Assembly (NCBI RefSeq): GCF_023736155.1
Contig: NZ_JAMLJJ010000005.1
Location: forward strand, 62,001-126,000
DNA: 64,000 bases
From: Larsenimonas salina
GTDB lineage: Bacteria > Pseudomonadota > Gammaproteobacteria > Pseudomonadales > Halomonadaceae
Direction of reading: 5' to 3'
Program-made: the position numbers and the translations under genes
Shown: in pieces, positions 36,317-45,103 of the stretch
Numbering within the stretch: the stretch's first letter is position 1
Layout of the letters: each line of letters starts with the position of its first letter
Notes under the pieces: generated by a model
Databases searched by the model: none
The model's input: only the letters and a program-made list of their open reading frames with translations
Told to the model about the DNA's origin: nothing

Positions 36317-37303
36317 ATGAAAAAAACGATAACCGCCGCCGTTTTGGCCTCCACCTTTTTTGCAGTGTCGATGCCCGCCATGGCGTTCGAGCCCTCTGCA
36401 AAAACCGAATGTATTGCCCCCTCGGATCCGGGCGGTGGCTGGGACTTTACCTGCCGTACCGCAGGCCGAGTGATGTCTGAATTGGGGCTGGTGCCAGGTA
36501 ACGTTCAGACCATCAACATGCCCGGCGCCGGCGGTGGGGTTGCCTTTGCGCACGTGGTCAGTAAGCGTTCCGGCGACGATAACCTGTTGATCGCCGCCTC
36601 CACGGCGGTCCCTACCCGTCTGGCCCAGAACCAGTTTCCGGGCATGAATAAGGACATGGTGACGTGGATTGCCACCGTGGGCTCTGATTACGGCGTGATC
36701 GCGGTGCCGAAGGATTCGCCCTATCAAGATTTGAACGACCTGATGAGTGCAATCAAACACGATCCGAAATCGGTCAAGTTCGCGGGCGCCAGTGCCTCTG
36801 GTGGCTGGGACCACTTGAAAGTGCTGATCGCTGCCAAGGCGGCTGGCATCAAGACGCTGCGCCAAATCCCCTATTTGTCCTACAACAACGGCGGCAGTGC
36901 CCTGACGCAGGTTGTGGGTGGTCATGTCAGCGCCTTTACCGGTGACGTTTCCGAAGCGCGCGGTTTCTGGGAGTCCGGCGATATCCGAATTCTGGCCGTG
37001 CTCTCACCGGAGCGGCTGCCGGGCGAATTTTCGGACATCCCTACTGCGCGTGAGCAAGGCATTGATGCCATTGGCCCTAACTGGCGCGGGTTCTATATGC
37101 CGGCTGACATCGACGACGAGGCCCGTGACTATTGGATCAATGCGGTCAATACCCTCTATGAAAGCGATGAGTGGAAAAAGGTCATGAAAGCCAATGGCCT
37201 GATGCCGTTTCACCACAGCGGTGCGGACTTCGACGCCTTCATGGCGCAGCAGGTCAAGGACATTCATGAGCTTTCGGTCGAACTTGGACTTCTACACCAA
37301 TGA
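36317..37303 (+). CDS. TctC-family periplasmic binding protein, second copy
   Basis: A 328-residue binding protein with a clear signal peptide (MKKTITAAVLASTFFAVSMPAMA, 23 residues). It is a close paralogue of the preceding TctC (IAPSDPGGGWDFTCR, NMPGAGGGVAFAHVVSKRSGDD, GPNWRGFYMPADI). Its stop overlaps the TctB start by ATGA, so it is the natural partner of the TctAB membrane proteins. The first copy may widen substrate range or act as a sensor. Confidence 0.93.
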   Translation: MKKTITAAVLASTFFAVSMPAMAFEPSAKTECIAPSDPGGGWDFTCRTAGRVMSELGLVPGNVQTINMPGAGGGVAFAHVVSKRSGDDNLLIAASTAVPTRLAQNQFPGMNKDMVTWIATVGSDYGVIAVPKDSPYQDLNDLMSAIKHDPKSVKFAGASASGGWDHLKVLIAAKAAGIKTLRQIPYLSYNNGGSALTQVVGGHVSAFTGDVSEARGFWESGDIRILAVLSPERLPGEFSDIPTAREQGIDAIGPNWRGFYMPADIDDEARDYWINAVNTLYESDEWKKVMKANGLMPFHHSGADFDAFMAQQVKDIHELSVELGLLHQ

Positions 37304-37746
37304 GTAAACTCAATGATCGGGTCTTCGGCTTGCTCATGCTGGTGCTGGCCGTGGCCTACTACTATGGCGCTACCCAGTTTCCAGCCCCCTTTGGGGGAAT
37401 GGAGGCTGTTGGCCCGGACACGTTTCCCAAACTGCTGGCCGTCATTCTCGGCATCTGCAGCCTCTACATGATGGTGAAGCCTGACCCGGACAATGCCTGG
37501 CCGGAAGGCAAGACCTTCCTCGAGCTGGGCATCGCCGTGGCAACACTTGTGGTGTACGCCTTTCTAATGGAGCCGCTGGGCTTCATCCTTTCGACGACTC
37601 TGGCTGTCGGCACGCTCTGCTGGCGAATGGGGGCCCGGCCGTCCAGGGCGTATCTGACCGGGTTGATCAGCGGTGCGGTGGTCTTCGTACTGTTTACCTA
37701 TGGACTTGAGCTGCCATTGCCGGCCGGCCTGCTGGAGATGAACTGA
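37300..37746 (+). CDS. tctB: TctB-family small membrane subunit
   Basis: A 148-residue inner membrane protein with four hydrophobic segments, the normal size of the small subunit of tripartite tricarboxylate transporters. FGLLMLVLAVAYYYGATQF and GPDTFPKLLAVILGICSLYMM are typical. It overlaps both neighbours: ATGA with TctC and TGATG with TctA. Confidence 0.92.
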   Translation: MSKLNDRVFGLLMLVLAVAYYYGATQFPAPFGGMEAVGPDTFPKLLAVILGICSLYMMVKPDPDNAWPEGKTFLELGIAVATLVVYAFLMEPLGFILSTTLAVGTLCWRMGARPSRAYLTGLISGAVVFVLFTYGLELPLPAGLLEMN

Positions 37747-39266
37747 TGGAAACGCTGCATTATCTATCGATCGGCTTCGGCGTTGCCCTGCAGCCGGAAA
37801 ACCTGCTGTTTGCCTTGATGGGGTGTTTCATCGGCACGCTGATCGGCGCGTTGCCCGGGCTAGGGCCAGCCAATGGTGTGGCCATTCTGATCCCGTTGGC
37901 ATTCACGCTGGGACTCAAGCCGGAAACGGCCCTGATCATGCTGACGGCGGTTTACGCTGGTGCGATGTATGGTGGCCGAATTTCTTCGATCCTTCTTAAT
38001 ATCCCAGGCGATGAGCCGGCGATGATGACCTGTCTGGATGGTTACCCCATGGCGCGTCAGGGCAAGGCCGCTGAGGCGCTGGCCATTTCCGCCATTGCAT
38101 CCTGCATGGGCAGTCTGATCGCGACGATCGGGCTTATCCTGCTTGCGCCAATTTTGGCACGGTTTGCGTTGACCTTTGGCCCGGCCGAATACTTTGCCCT
38201 GTTCGTGCTGGCGTTTGCCACACTTGGCGGTATTACTGGCAAGAATCCAATGAAAACGCTGATGGCTGCAGCACTTGGTCTGATCATTGCCACCATGGGG
38301 ATTGATCTGTCGACCGGCACCCAGCGCTATACTTTCGGAATTCTTGAGTTGTATGAGGGGGTCGACTTCATCATCGCCATTGTCGGGCTCTTCGCCGTGT
38401 CAGAGCTGTTGTTCTTTATCGAAGACAAGGCCGGGATTGGCCGGGCAATGATCAAGGTCAATCCACTCAAGCTGAACTGGCGCGAGATCCGCTCGATTCT
38501 TCCTACTACCGTTCGTGGCGGCGTACTGGGGTTTATCGCCGGCGTGTTGCCGGGGGCTGGGGCATCGCTTGGCAGCTTCATTTCCTACACCCTTGAGAAA
38601 AAGATCCTCGGTAAGAAAGGTAATTTTGGCGAAGGGGATCCGCGGGGGGTTGCTGCGCCGGAAGCCGGAAACAATGGGGCGTCCAGTGGCGCACTGGTTC
38701 CGATGTTGACGCTCGGAGTTCCTGGCAGTGGCACGACGGCTGTGCTTCTGGCGATGCTGGTGTCGCTTAACATCACCCCTGGACCGATGATGTTCACCCA
38801 GCACGCTGATCTGGTGTGGGGTGTTATCGCGGCTCTGCTGGTCGGCAACATCATGCTATTACTGCTGAACATTCCGATGGTCGGCGTATTTGTGAAGATC
38901 CTGTCGGTGCCTCCGATGTTCCTTTTACCGATCGTGACCATGGTGGCTTTTGTCGGAATCTACTCGATCAGCCATTCGGTGTTCGATCTGTCTTTCATGA
39001 TCGGCTTTGGCGTTGCCGGCTATGTTCTGCGCAAGCTGGAGGTGCCGCTGGTGCCAGTCATTCTTGGGCTGCTGTTAGGGCCTGAAATGGAGAAGAATCT
39101 GCGCCATTCGATGCAAATTTCCGATGGCGACTGGTCGATTCTTTGGAGCAGTAACTTGTCGATCGGCCTGTGGCTGATCGCCATTATCGGGCTGCTGCTG
39201 CCGGTGGTGGTTGGGCCGATTTTGCGTCGTCGGATGCAGGCGGCCCAATCCAGGACCGATGGGTAG
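37746..39266 (+). CDS. tctA: TctA-family large membrane subunit
   Basis: A 506-residue permease with about twelve membrane segments. Conserved TctA blocks: GTLIGALPGLGPANGVAILIPL, MYGGRISSILLNIPGDEPAMMT, GVLPGAGASLGSFISY, and VPMLTLGVPGSGTTAVLLAML. Together with TctB and a TctC protein it takes up a di- or tricarboxylate by ion coupling. The neighbouring aconitase suggests citrate, aconitate or a methylated relative. Confidence 0.95.
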   Translation: METLHYLSIGFGVALQPENLLFALMGCFIGTLIGALPGLGPANGVAILIPLAFTLGLKPETALIMLTAVYAGAMYGGRISSILLNIPGDEPAMMTCLDGYPMARQGKAAEALAISAIASCMGSLIATIGLILLAPILARFALTFGPAEYFALFVLAFATLGGITGKNPMKTLMAAALGLIIATMGIDLSTGTQRYTFGILELYEGVDFIIAIVGLFAVSELLFFIEDKAGIGRAMIKVNPLKLNWREIRSILPTTVRGGVLGFIAGVLPGAGASLGSFISYTLEKKILGKKGNFGEGDPRGVAAPEAGNNGASSGALVPMLTLGVPGSGTTAVLLAMLVSLNITPGPMMFTQHADLVWGVIAALLVGNIMLLLLNIPMVGVFVKILSVPPMFLLPIVTMVAFVGIYSISHSVFDLSFMIGFGVAGYVLRKLEVPLVPVILGLLLGPEMEKNLRHSMQISDGDWSILWSSNLSIGLWLIAIIGLLLPVVVGPILRRRMQAAQSRTDG

Positions 39267-39326
39267 AGGGTTGGACTGGGCATCCGTTCTGGCTGCACGG
39301 GTGCCGCTACTTTCGAGGGCGATGTA

Positions 39327-40058
39327 ATGGATGATCGTTTATCTCATGTGCGGGCCGAACTGGCACCGACGGGTCGGTTGTGTGTTGCCATTAATTACGG
39401 CAATCCGGTACTTGCCCAGCGTGATAAAGACGGCGCGCCTGCGGGCGTTTCCGCAGCGCTTGCGCGTGCTCTGGCAGCGGAACTTGGCGTAAGCGTTGAG
39501 TTCGCCACGTTCGATGCGGCCGGTGATGTCTTTGCGGCGATCGATGAGGACCGGTGGCGTGTGGCCTTTTTGGCTCGTGACCCCGTGAGGGCGGAGAAGC
39601 TTTACTTTACCGAGCCTTACGTCAGTATCGAGGGGACGTATTTGGTTCCAGACGCCGCGCCCGACCAGACGGTCGAAGATTTGGATCGAGACGGTGCCTG
39701 CATCTCGGTCGGTAAGGGCGCAGCCTATGATCTTTTTTTGACTCGAACTCTGACAAGGGCCTCATTACGACGGGCGCCGACGTCGGCTGATGCAGTGAAC
39801 GTCTTTGTCGAGCAGCAACTGAGCGCTGCCGCTGGCGTGCGTCAGCCGCTGGAGGCGTATGCGGCTGAGCATTCAGGGTATCGCGTATTGCCTGGGCGGT
39901 TTACGGCCATCGAACAGTGCATCGCTGTTGCTGGTGTCGCCGCTTCGGGGCCTGTGACGTCCTATGTCGATGCGTTCATGGCTCGAATGAAACAGAGCGA
40001 TATAGTTAAGTGTGCGCTCAAAAAAAGCGGGCACCCAGAAAATCTTGCAACCCCCTAG
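39327..40058 (+). CDS. Family 3 solute-binding-like protein without signal peptide
   Basis: A 243-residue protein of the polar amino acid binding protein fold (SBP_bac_3): GRLCVAINYGNPVLAQ, PAGVSAALARALAAELGV, RVAFLARDPVRAEKLYFTEPYVSIEGTYLV. No signal peptide or lipobox is present and an upstream in-frame extension is not available, so it should be cytoplasmic. GAGGG lies before the ATG. It follows tctA by 60 bases in the same direction and might act as an intracellular ligand sensor or enzyme. Two Cys near the middle and end are unexplained. Confidence 0.8.
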   Translation: MDDRLSHVRAELAPTGRLCVAINYGNPVLAQRDKDGAPAGVSAALARALAAELGVSVEFATFDAAGDVFAAIDEDRWRVAFLARDPVRAEKLYFTEPYVSIEGTYLVPDAAPDQTVEDLDRDGACISVGKGAAYDLFLTRTLTRASLRRAPTSADAVNVFVEQQLSAAAGVRQPLEAYAAEHSGYRVLPGRFTAIEQCIAVAGVAASGPVTSYVDAFMARMKQSDIVKCALKKSGHPENLATP

Positions 40059-40101
40059 GTCTTAGGCTCCTGTCGGCGTCAAATATTGGAGAGTGAGGGT
40101 A

Positions 40102-40638
40102 ATGGCGCTTGATCGAACGCAACGCCGTGTCTTGCGCGGTATGGCGCTTGGCATGATGAGTGCCGTAATGATTGTCCTGCTTGGCAGGTGGCTCGACCCG
40201 TTTTCGCTTGAGGCGCGGGCGACGCTTGCGGATCGAGTGCAGCTCGCCGCTGCCGCGATGAGCGTACCCGCGCTGTGCGTGATGGTCACTGTCGGACGAC
40301 TGGCGGCGCATCGGTTTATTACGCCTGAAGACATCGACGGAGGCGGGCTTGCGGCGGGGTCGGGGACAGCAAAGCTATTGCAGGCCTTGATTCAGAACAC
40401 GCTCGAACAGGCGGTGCTGGCGATTGTTGCCTACGGGCTGTGGGCGGCCTTCATGCCGCCTCGTTGGCTATCGGTCGTGCCGCTGGCGGCGGGCCTTTTT
40501 TTGGTCGGACGCGTTCTTTTCTGTGCAGGCTATCGCCGGGGCGCCCCGGCCAGGGCGCTTGGCTTTACGCTCTGTTTTTACCCATCGTCACTGATGCTTG
40601 TGGGGGCGAGCGTTAAGGGGCTTGCGACGCTGTTCTGA
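40102..40638 (+). CDS. MAPEG-family membrane protein
   Basis: A 178-residue membrane protein with four hydrophobic segments, fitting the MAPEG superfamily (membrane-associated proteins in eicosanoid and glutathione metabolism). RFITPEDIDGG and the QNTLEQAVLAIVAYGLWA helix are characteristic. The ATG at 40102 has GAGGG upstream. Function is unknown; some relatives bind glutathione. It converges with the HPP gene, leaving 8 bases. Confidence 0.82.
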   Translation: MALDRTQRRVLRGMALGMMSAVMIVLLGRWLDPFSLEARATLADRVQLAAAAMSVPALCVMVTVGRLAAHRFITPEDIDGGGLAAGSGTAKLLQALIQNTLEQAVLAIVAYGLWAAFMPPRWLSVVPLAAGLFLVGRVLFCAGYRRGAPARALGFTLCFYPSSLMLVGASVKGLATLF

Positions 40639-40646
40639 CTCAGTCC

Positions 40647-41183
40647 CTAAAGCCAGTGCACCGGGTAGCGGCGATGGCGGGCGAGGTTATTGACCACGAT
40701 CGCGATCAAGAGCATCAACAAACAGCCCGTACCGACCGGAAAAAACGCATACCCCCAGCCGAGCTGGTGCAGTTCATCCGAGCCGATCACGGCGATCAGT
40801 GCCGTGGCACCGCCGGGCGGATGCAGCGAGTGGGTCAGCTGCATGATCAGAATTGCGGTCGAGACCGCAACCGCCGCAGCGATCCAGTTATCACCAATAA
40901 ACTGCCAGGCGATAACGCCACAGAGCGCCGATAATACGTTGCCGAGTAGAACGTTGCGGGGCTGGGCGAGGGGGCTTTCAGGCGCGGCGTAGAGCAGCAC
41001 TGAGGTTGCGCCGAACGAGCCGACCATCAAAAGGGCGTGGGCCTCGATCGACTGCGCGCTGATCCAGCCCACGCCTGCGATGCCTAAAAAGGCGCCGACC
41101 CAGGACCAGAGGGCATCACTGATGCTCGGGGGTGGGCGATTCGCCGGCTCGCCTTTCATTTTGCCGATGTACTGCTTGACCAT
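40647..41183 (-). CDS. HPP-family membrane protein
   Basis: A 178-residue membrane protein with the motif SLHPPGGATALIAV that names the HPP family, and about four or five hydrophobic segments. Plant and cyanobacterial relatives transport nitrite into plastids or cells; here the substrate is unknown. The start MVKQYIGKMKGEP was chosen; a start at 41213 is also open but its ribosome site is too close. Confidence 0.8.
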   Translation of the reverse strand: MVKQYIGKMKGEPANRPPPSISDALWSWVGAFLGIAGVGWISAQSIEAHALLMVGSFGATSVLLYAAPESPLAQPRNVLLGNVLSALCGVIAWQFIGDNWIAAAVAVSTAILIMQLTHSLHPPGGATALIAVIGSDELHQLGWGYAFFPVGTGCLLMLLIAIVVNNLARHRRYPVHWL

Positions 41184-41297
41184 GATCTGAGACCCTGCAC
41201 CAAAAAGAGGCATATCCTGCCAAAAGCCGCTAGGCGACTGAAATAAGCAATGCCTATGGGTGTCTCTAATCACAAGGGCTTTGAAGCCGGATCGGTG

Positions 41298-41993
41298 TCA
41301 CTCGGGGGGCTCTGACTTTGGATCCAATTCCAGTAGTTCGTCGTAGCGGATACCGATGTAGGCATGTTCGCGCATCAGAAGCTCAACCCGGGCGCCCTCG
41401 CCGTGGGCAAGCGCCTGCACGATGCTCTGGTGCTGCACCTGGGCGACGCAGAGCTTGCGGTACTCCCGGCCAAGGCGCTCGGTGTCGATGATGAGTGAAT
41501 CGGCGGAGGCGAACGGCAGGTGGTCGTTTCGCTGAATGGCGTCCTGAATGACCTGGCTGCCGGTCGCGCCGAGAATGGTTGTGTGAAACCGGGAGTTGAG
41601 TGCGCTCCAACGGGTGACGTCCTCGGCGGTCAGATGGCCCTTGGCGAGCACGGCGTGCCCCTCGTCGAGGCAGGCGTTCAGACGCTCGAGGGTTGCCGTC
41701 GAGAGCCCCTGTTCCGCCAGACGACGCGCGGCCAGGCCTTCGAGCACGCCCCGCACCTCGAGGGCACACAGCACATCGGCGTCGGTGAAGGCGCGTACCC
41801 GAAAGCCCCGCTTGCCAGCCCGTTCCAGCAATCCTTCCTGTTCCAGCGTTCGAAATGCCAGCCGCACCGGGGTACGCGAGACGCCGAGGTCGTTGGCGAC
41901 CTGAAGCTCGGCAAGGCGCTCACCGGCGGGATACACCCCCTCGCTGATCGATTTTCTGAGGCGTGCTACCACGCTCATCGTGCCTGAACTCAC
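41298..41993 (-). CDS. vanR: VanR, GntR/FCD-family repressor of vanAB
   Basis: A 231-residue regulator. The winged helix (ARLRKSISEGVYPAGERLAELQVANDLGVSRTPVRLAFRTLEQEGLLE) is followed by an FCD ligand domain with metal-site His residues (NSRFHTTIL and VQHQSIVQA). The GTG at 41993 is preferred because AAAGGA lies seven bases upstream; the next in-frame ATG is 41978. It is divergent from vanA and the gap contains GGATCC-centred palindromes like the Caulobacter VanR operator. It should repress vanAB until vanillate is present. Confidence 0.88.
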   Translation of the reverse strand: MSSGTMSVVARLRKSISEGVYPAGERLAELQVANDLGVSRTPVRLAFRTLEQEGLLERAGKRGFRVRAFTDADVLCALEVRGVLEGLAARRLAEQGLSTATLERLNACLDEGHAVLAKGHLTAEDVTRWSALNSRFHTTILGATGSQVIQDAIQRNDHLPFASADSLIIDTERLGREYRKLCVAQVQHQSIVQALAHGEGARVELLMREHAYIGIRYDELLELDPKSEPPE

Positions 41994-42036
41994 TGTTTTT
42001 TCCTTTGTGCATGCAAGGTTAGCGGGTTTTGCCAAA

Positions 42037-42048
42037 ATTGGATCCAAC
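42037..42048. promoter_or_regulatory. VanR operator 1
   Basis: ATTGGATCCAAC differs by one base from the known Caulobacter VanR site ATTGGATCCAAT. It lies 44 bases upstream of the vanR start. Confidence 0.75.
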
Positions 42049-42089
42049 TAAAGCATATCTTGTCCAATAATGGCATTGGTGCCTTTATT

Positions 42090-42102
42090 ATGGGATCCAT
42101 AA
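42090..42102. promoter_or_regulatory. VanR operator 2
   Basis: ATGGGATCCATA shares the GGATCC core and flanking symmetry with operator 1, and lies 40 bases before vanA. A looser inverted repeat, CCAAT-N6-ATTGG at 42064-42079, stands between the two. Confidence 0.65.
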
Positions 42103-42141
42103 CAAGAAAAAACCCCTGACCCGTGAAATGAGGAGTACATC

Positions 42142-43200
42142 ATGTTTCCAAAGAATACGTGGTATGTCGCCTGCACACCCGATGAAATGGATGGCAAGCC
42201 GCTGGGCCGCACGGTCTGCAACGAAAAGATCGTGTTCTTTCGCGCCGAGGAAGGCAAGGTCGCGGCCGTTGAGGATTTTTGCCCTCACCGAGGAGCGCCG
42301 CTGTCGCTTGGGTTTGTGCGCGATGGCCAGCTGGTGTGTGGGTATCACGGCCTAGAAATGAGCTGCTCCGGCAAGTGCTCGAGCATGCCGGGGCAGCGCG
42401 TGCGCGGCTTCCCGAGCATTCGCGCCTACCCGGTGGAAGAGCGCCACGGCTTTATCTGGGTCTGGACCGGTGACGCCGAGCAGGCCGACCCTGCGCTTAT
42501 TCCCGAGCTTCACTGGGCCAACGACCCGGCCTGGGCCTATGGCGGCGGCCTGTATCACGTCGGCTGCGATTACCGGCTGATGGTCGATAACCTGATGGAT
42601 CTGACCCACGAAACCTACGTGCACGCCTCGAGCATCGGCCAGCCCGAAATCGAGGAGTCTGCCCCTGAGACCAAGGTCGAGGGCGATGAGGTCATCACCA
42701 GCCGGTACATGGAAAACATCTCGGCGCCGCCGTTCTGGCAGGCCGCGCTCAGGGGCAACAACCTCTCGGACGACCAGCCGGTGGACCGCTGGCAGGTCTG
42801 TCGCTTCACACCGCCCAGCCACGTGTTGATCGATGTGGGCGTGGCGCTTGCCGGCAAGGGCGGCATCGACGCGCCGGCCGAATTCAAGGCTTCGAGCACG
42901 GTGGTCGATTTCATCACCCCCGAGACCGATACCTCGATCTGGTATTTCTGGGGAATGGCACGCAACTTCAATCCCGAGGATCAGGAACTGACCGACCGCA
43001 TCCGCGAAGGGCAGGGCACGATTTTCGCCGAAGACCTCGAGATCCTCGAAGCCCAGCAACAAAACCTTCTCAAATACCCTGACCGCAAGCTTTTGATGCT
43101 CAATATCGATGGCGGCGGCGTGCAGGCGCGCCGCGTGATTGACCGCGTCCTCAAGGAGGAGCAGTCGGCGTCCCCATCCACCTCGGCCAAGGCCGGGTGA
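42142..43200 (+). CDS. vanA: Vanillate O-demethylase, oxygenase subunit
   Basis: A 352-residue Rieske non-haem iron oxygenase that removes the methyl group of vanillate to give protocatechuate and formaldehyde. The Rieske cluster ligands are C47, H49, C66 and H69 (CPHRG and CGYHG). The mononuclear iron site lies in DNLMDLTHETYVH. Its partner reductase vanB follows after 61 bases. An intact frmA for the formaldehyde product is not in the window; only its remnant is. Confidence 0.93.
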   Translation: MFPKNTWYVACTPDEMDGKPLGRTVCNEKIVFFRAEEGKVAAVEDFCPHRGAPLSLGFVRDGQLVCGYHGLEMSCSGKCSSMPGQRVRGFPSIRAYPVEERHGFIWVWTGDAEQADPALIPELHWANDPAWAYGGGLYHVGCDYRLMVDNLMDLTHETYVHASSIGQPEIEESAPETKVEGDEVITSRYMENISAPPFWQAALRGNNLSDDQPVDRWQVCRFTPPSHVLIDVGVALAGKGGIDAPAEFKASSTVVDFITPETDTSIWYFWGMARNFNPEDQELTDRIREGQGTIFAEDLEILEAQQQNLLKYPDRKLLMLNIDGGGVQARRVIDRVLKEEQSASPSTSAKAG

Positions 43201-43261
43201 GTTCATGCAGGCGGGGCGGGCGCGGCGACATGCGCGCGTCCGCCCGCAGGAGGGAAGCATC

Positions 43262-44233
43262 ATGAGTACCAATGACACGCTGTCGCTGTTCGTGAGGGTA
43301 GTATCCCGGCGCGAGGAAGCCGAGGGCATCGCAAGCTTCGAGCTGGCCGACCCCCATGAGCGTGCGCTGCCGGCCTTCAGCGCCGGTGCCCACATCGATG
43401 TGCGCATCAATGACGAGATCATTCGTCAGTATTCACTGTGCGGCCACTCTGAAAAAAACGACCGCTACCGCATCGCCGTGCTGCGTGAGGTCGAGTCCCG
43501 CGGTGGGTCGGCGGGCATGCACGACAGTATCCACGAAGGCGATCTTCTACAGATCAGTGCGCCGAAAAATCATTTCCCGCTCGAACCCGCCCGCCGGGTG
43601 GTGCTGTTTGCCGGCGGCATCGGCATCACGCCGCTTTTGTGCATGGCCGAGCACTTGGCCAACACCGACACCGAGTTCGAACTGCACTACTGCGCCCGTT
43701 CGCGCGCGCGCATGGCGTTTCTCGATGACATCGCCGCCTCGCCCTTCGCCGATCGGCTAAGCACTTACTGCGATGACAACCCGGAGGCTGGCACGCTGGA
43801 CGTGGCGGCCTCGGTGGGGGCGCCTGAGCCGGACACACATGTGTATGTCTGCGGCCCGGCCGGCTTTATCGATCACGTGCTCACGACCTGCAAGGACGCC
43901 GGCTGGCCCACGGAGCAGCTTCACACCGAGTATTTTTCAGGCGTACAGGTCGACAGCGCCGATAACGACAGCTTCGAGGTCAAGCTCGCAAGCAGTGGCG
44001 CCACCTTTACGATTCCTGCCGACAAGACCGTGCATCAGGTGCTTGCGGAAAACGGCATCGAGATCATGGTGTCCTGCGAGGAAGGGGTATGTGGCACCTG
44101 CCTGACCCGGGTGCTGGAAGGCGAGCCTGATCATCGTGATCTGTATCTGGAAGAGCACGAGCGCGCTGCCAACGATCAGTTCACGCCGTGTTGCTCTCGG
44201 GCCAAGAGCAAGTGTTTGGTGCTCGACCTTTAG
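43262..44233 (+). CDS. vanB: Vanillate O-demethylase, reductase subunit
   Basis: A 323-residue reductase passing electrons from NAD(P)H through FMN and a [2Fe-2S] centre to VanA. In order: flavin domain (RQYSLCGH), nucleotide-binding domain (FAGGIGITPLLCMAEHL, YVCGPAGFIDHVL) and a C-terminal plant-type ferredoxin domain (CEEGVCGTC with a final Cys in FTPCCSRAKS). The ATG at 43262 has GGAGGG upstream. This domain order is that of class IA phthalate dioxygenase-type reductases. Confidence 0.94.
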   Translation: MSTNDTLSLFVRVVSRREEAEGIASFELADPHERALPAFSAGAHIDVRINDEIIRQYSLCGHSEKNDRYRIAVLREVESRGGSAGMHDSIHEGDLLQISAPKNHFPLEPARRVVLFAGGIGITPLLCMAEHLANTDTEFELHYCARSRARMAFLDDIAASPFADRLSTYCDDNPEAGTLDVAASVGAPEPDTHVYVCGPAGFIDHVLTTCKDAGWPTEQLHTEYFSGVQVDSADNDSFEVKLASSGATFTIPADKTVHQVLAENGIEIMVSCEEGVCGTCLTRVLEGEPDHRDLYLEEHERAANDQFTPCCSRAKSKCLVLDL

Positions 44234-44317
44234 CCGGAGGCTTGGTCCTGTACTGCGAAGGGCATGAGCGCGGTAGACATGAGCGCAGTGCGCATGAGTG
44301 CAGAAGAAGGTATGAAC

Positions 44318-44347
44318 ACGCCGACCCGAGCGGTATCGGGTCGGCGT
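44318..44347. terminator. Hairpin between vanB and the PEBP gene
   Basis: A perfect 12-base stem, ACGCCGACCCGA and TCGGGTCGGCGT, with a 6-base loop. It stands between convergent genes and can serve both, though T runs are weak. Confidence 0.75.
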
Positions 44348-44353
44348 CAGATC

Positions 44354-44890
44354 TCAATCCTTGGATATGCCGAAGTAGCCGGTAAGCGTTGCCCGGGCGA
44401 TCACATTGGCGCCGAGCGCGAAGGTGGCCAGCGCAGGCGTTGCGTCGTTTGGAATGTCGAGTGCCTTGACGTCGAGGGCGTGCACCACAAATACGTAGCG
44501 ATGCGGGTCGTCACCCGGGGGCGGCGCTGCACCGCCGAAACCGCGGTAGCTGTAGTCGTTATTGAGCGTGAACCCGGATGAGAGTGCGCCCTCGGCGCCG
44601 GCATTGGCTTCAAGCGAGGTCACGCTTGGCGGCAGGTTGATGACGGTCCAGTGCCAGAAGCCGCTCATGTTCGGTGCGTCCGGGTCGAAACAGCTCAGCA
44701 CGAAGCTTTTGGTGTCCTCCGGAAACCCGGACCAGCTCAGCGCCGGGGAAATGTTTTCACCGCCAAGTCCAAAGCCTGAAAACTTGTGGCGGTCGGTCAA
44801 TTGACCGCCCTCGTCAAACTCCGGGCTTGTCAGGGTAAACGCGGGAACCTCGGGCAGTGACGCCAGCGGGTCAACGTCATAGTTGGCCAT
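44354..44890 (-). CDS. YbhB/YbcL-family PEBP-like protein
   Basis: A 178-residue phosphatidylethanolamine-binding protein (Raf kinase inhibitor-like) fold. Ligand-pocket motifs are SCFDPDAPNMSGFWHWTVINLP and GFGGAAPPPGDDPHRYVFVVHAL. No signal peptide is visible. The bacterial role is unclear. It converges with vanB. Confidence 0.93.
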   Translation of the reverse strand: MANYDVDPLASLPEVPAFTLTSPEFDEGGQLTDRHKFSGFGLGGENISPALSWSGFPEDTKSFVLSCFDPDAPNMSGFWHWTVINLPPSVTSLEANAGAEGALSSGFTLNNDYSYRGFGGAAPPPGDDPHRYVFVVHALDVKALDIPNDATPALATFALGANVIARATLTGYFGISKD

Positions 44891-45103
44891 CGTCTCTCCT
44901 TGTAATCAGTCATGCCATCAAAACACGTCTCTCTAAACGTAGCGCCTTACGGTGTCTCGATGCCAGCCGAGCAGCCATATCGCCAATACCATAAGGCAAC
45001 CTGAAATTAATAAAAAATAATAAATGAATCCCTCCGCAGGCCGTTGAACACCAATGGGCGCGCCCGTTCGAACGTTTGATGGTGATCCAGAAGGAGGCCT
45101 TCC

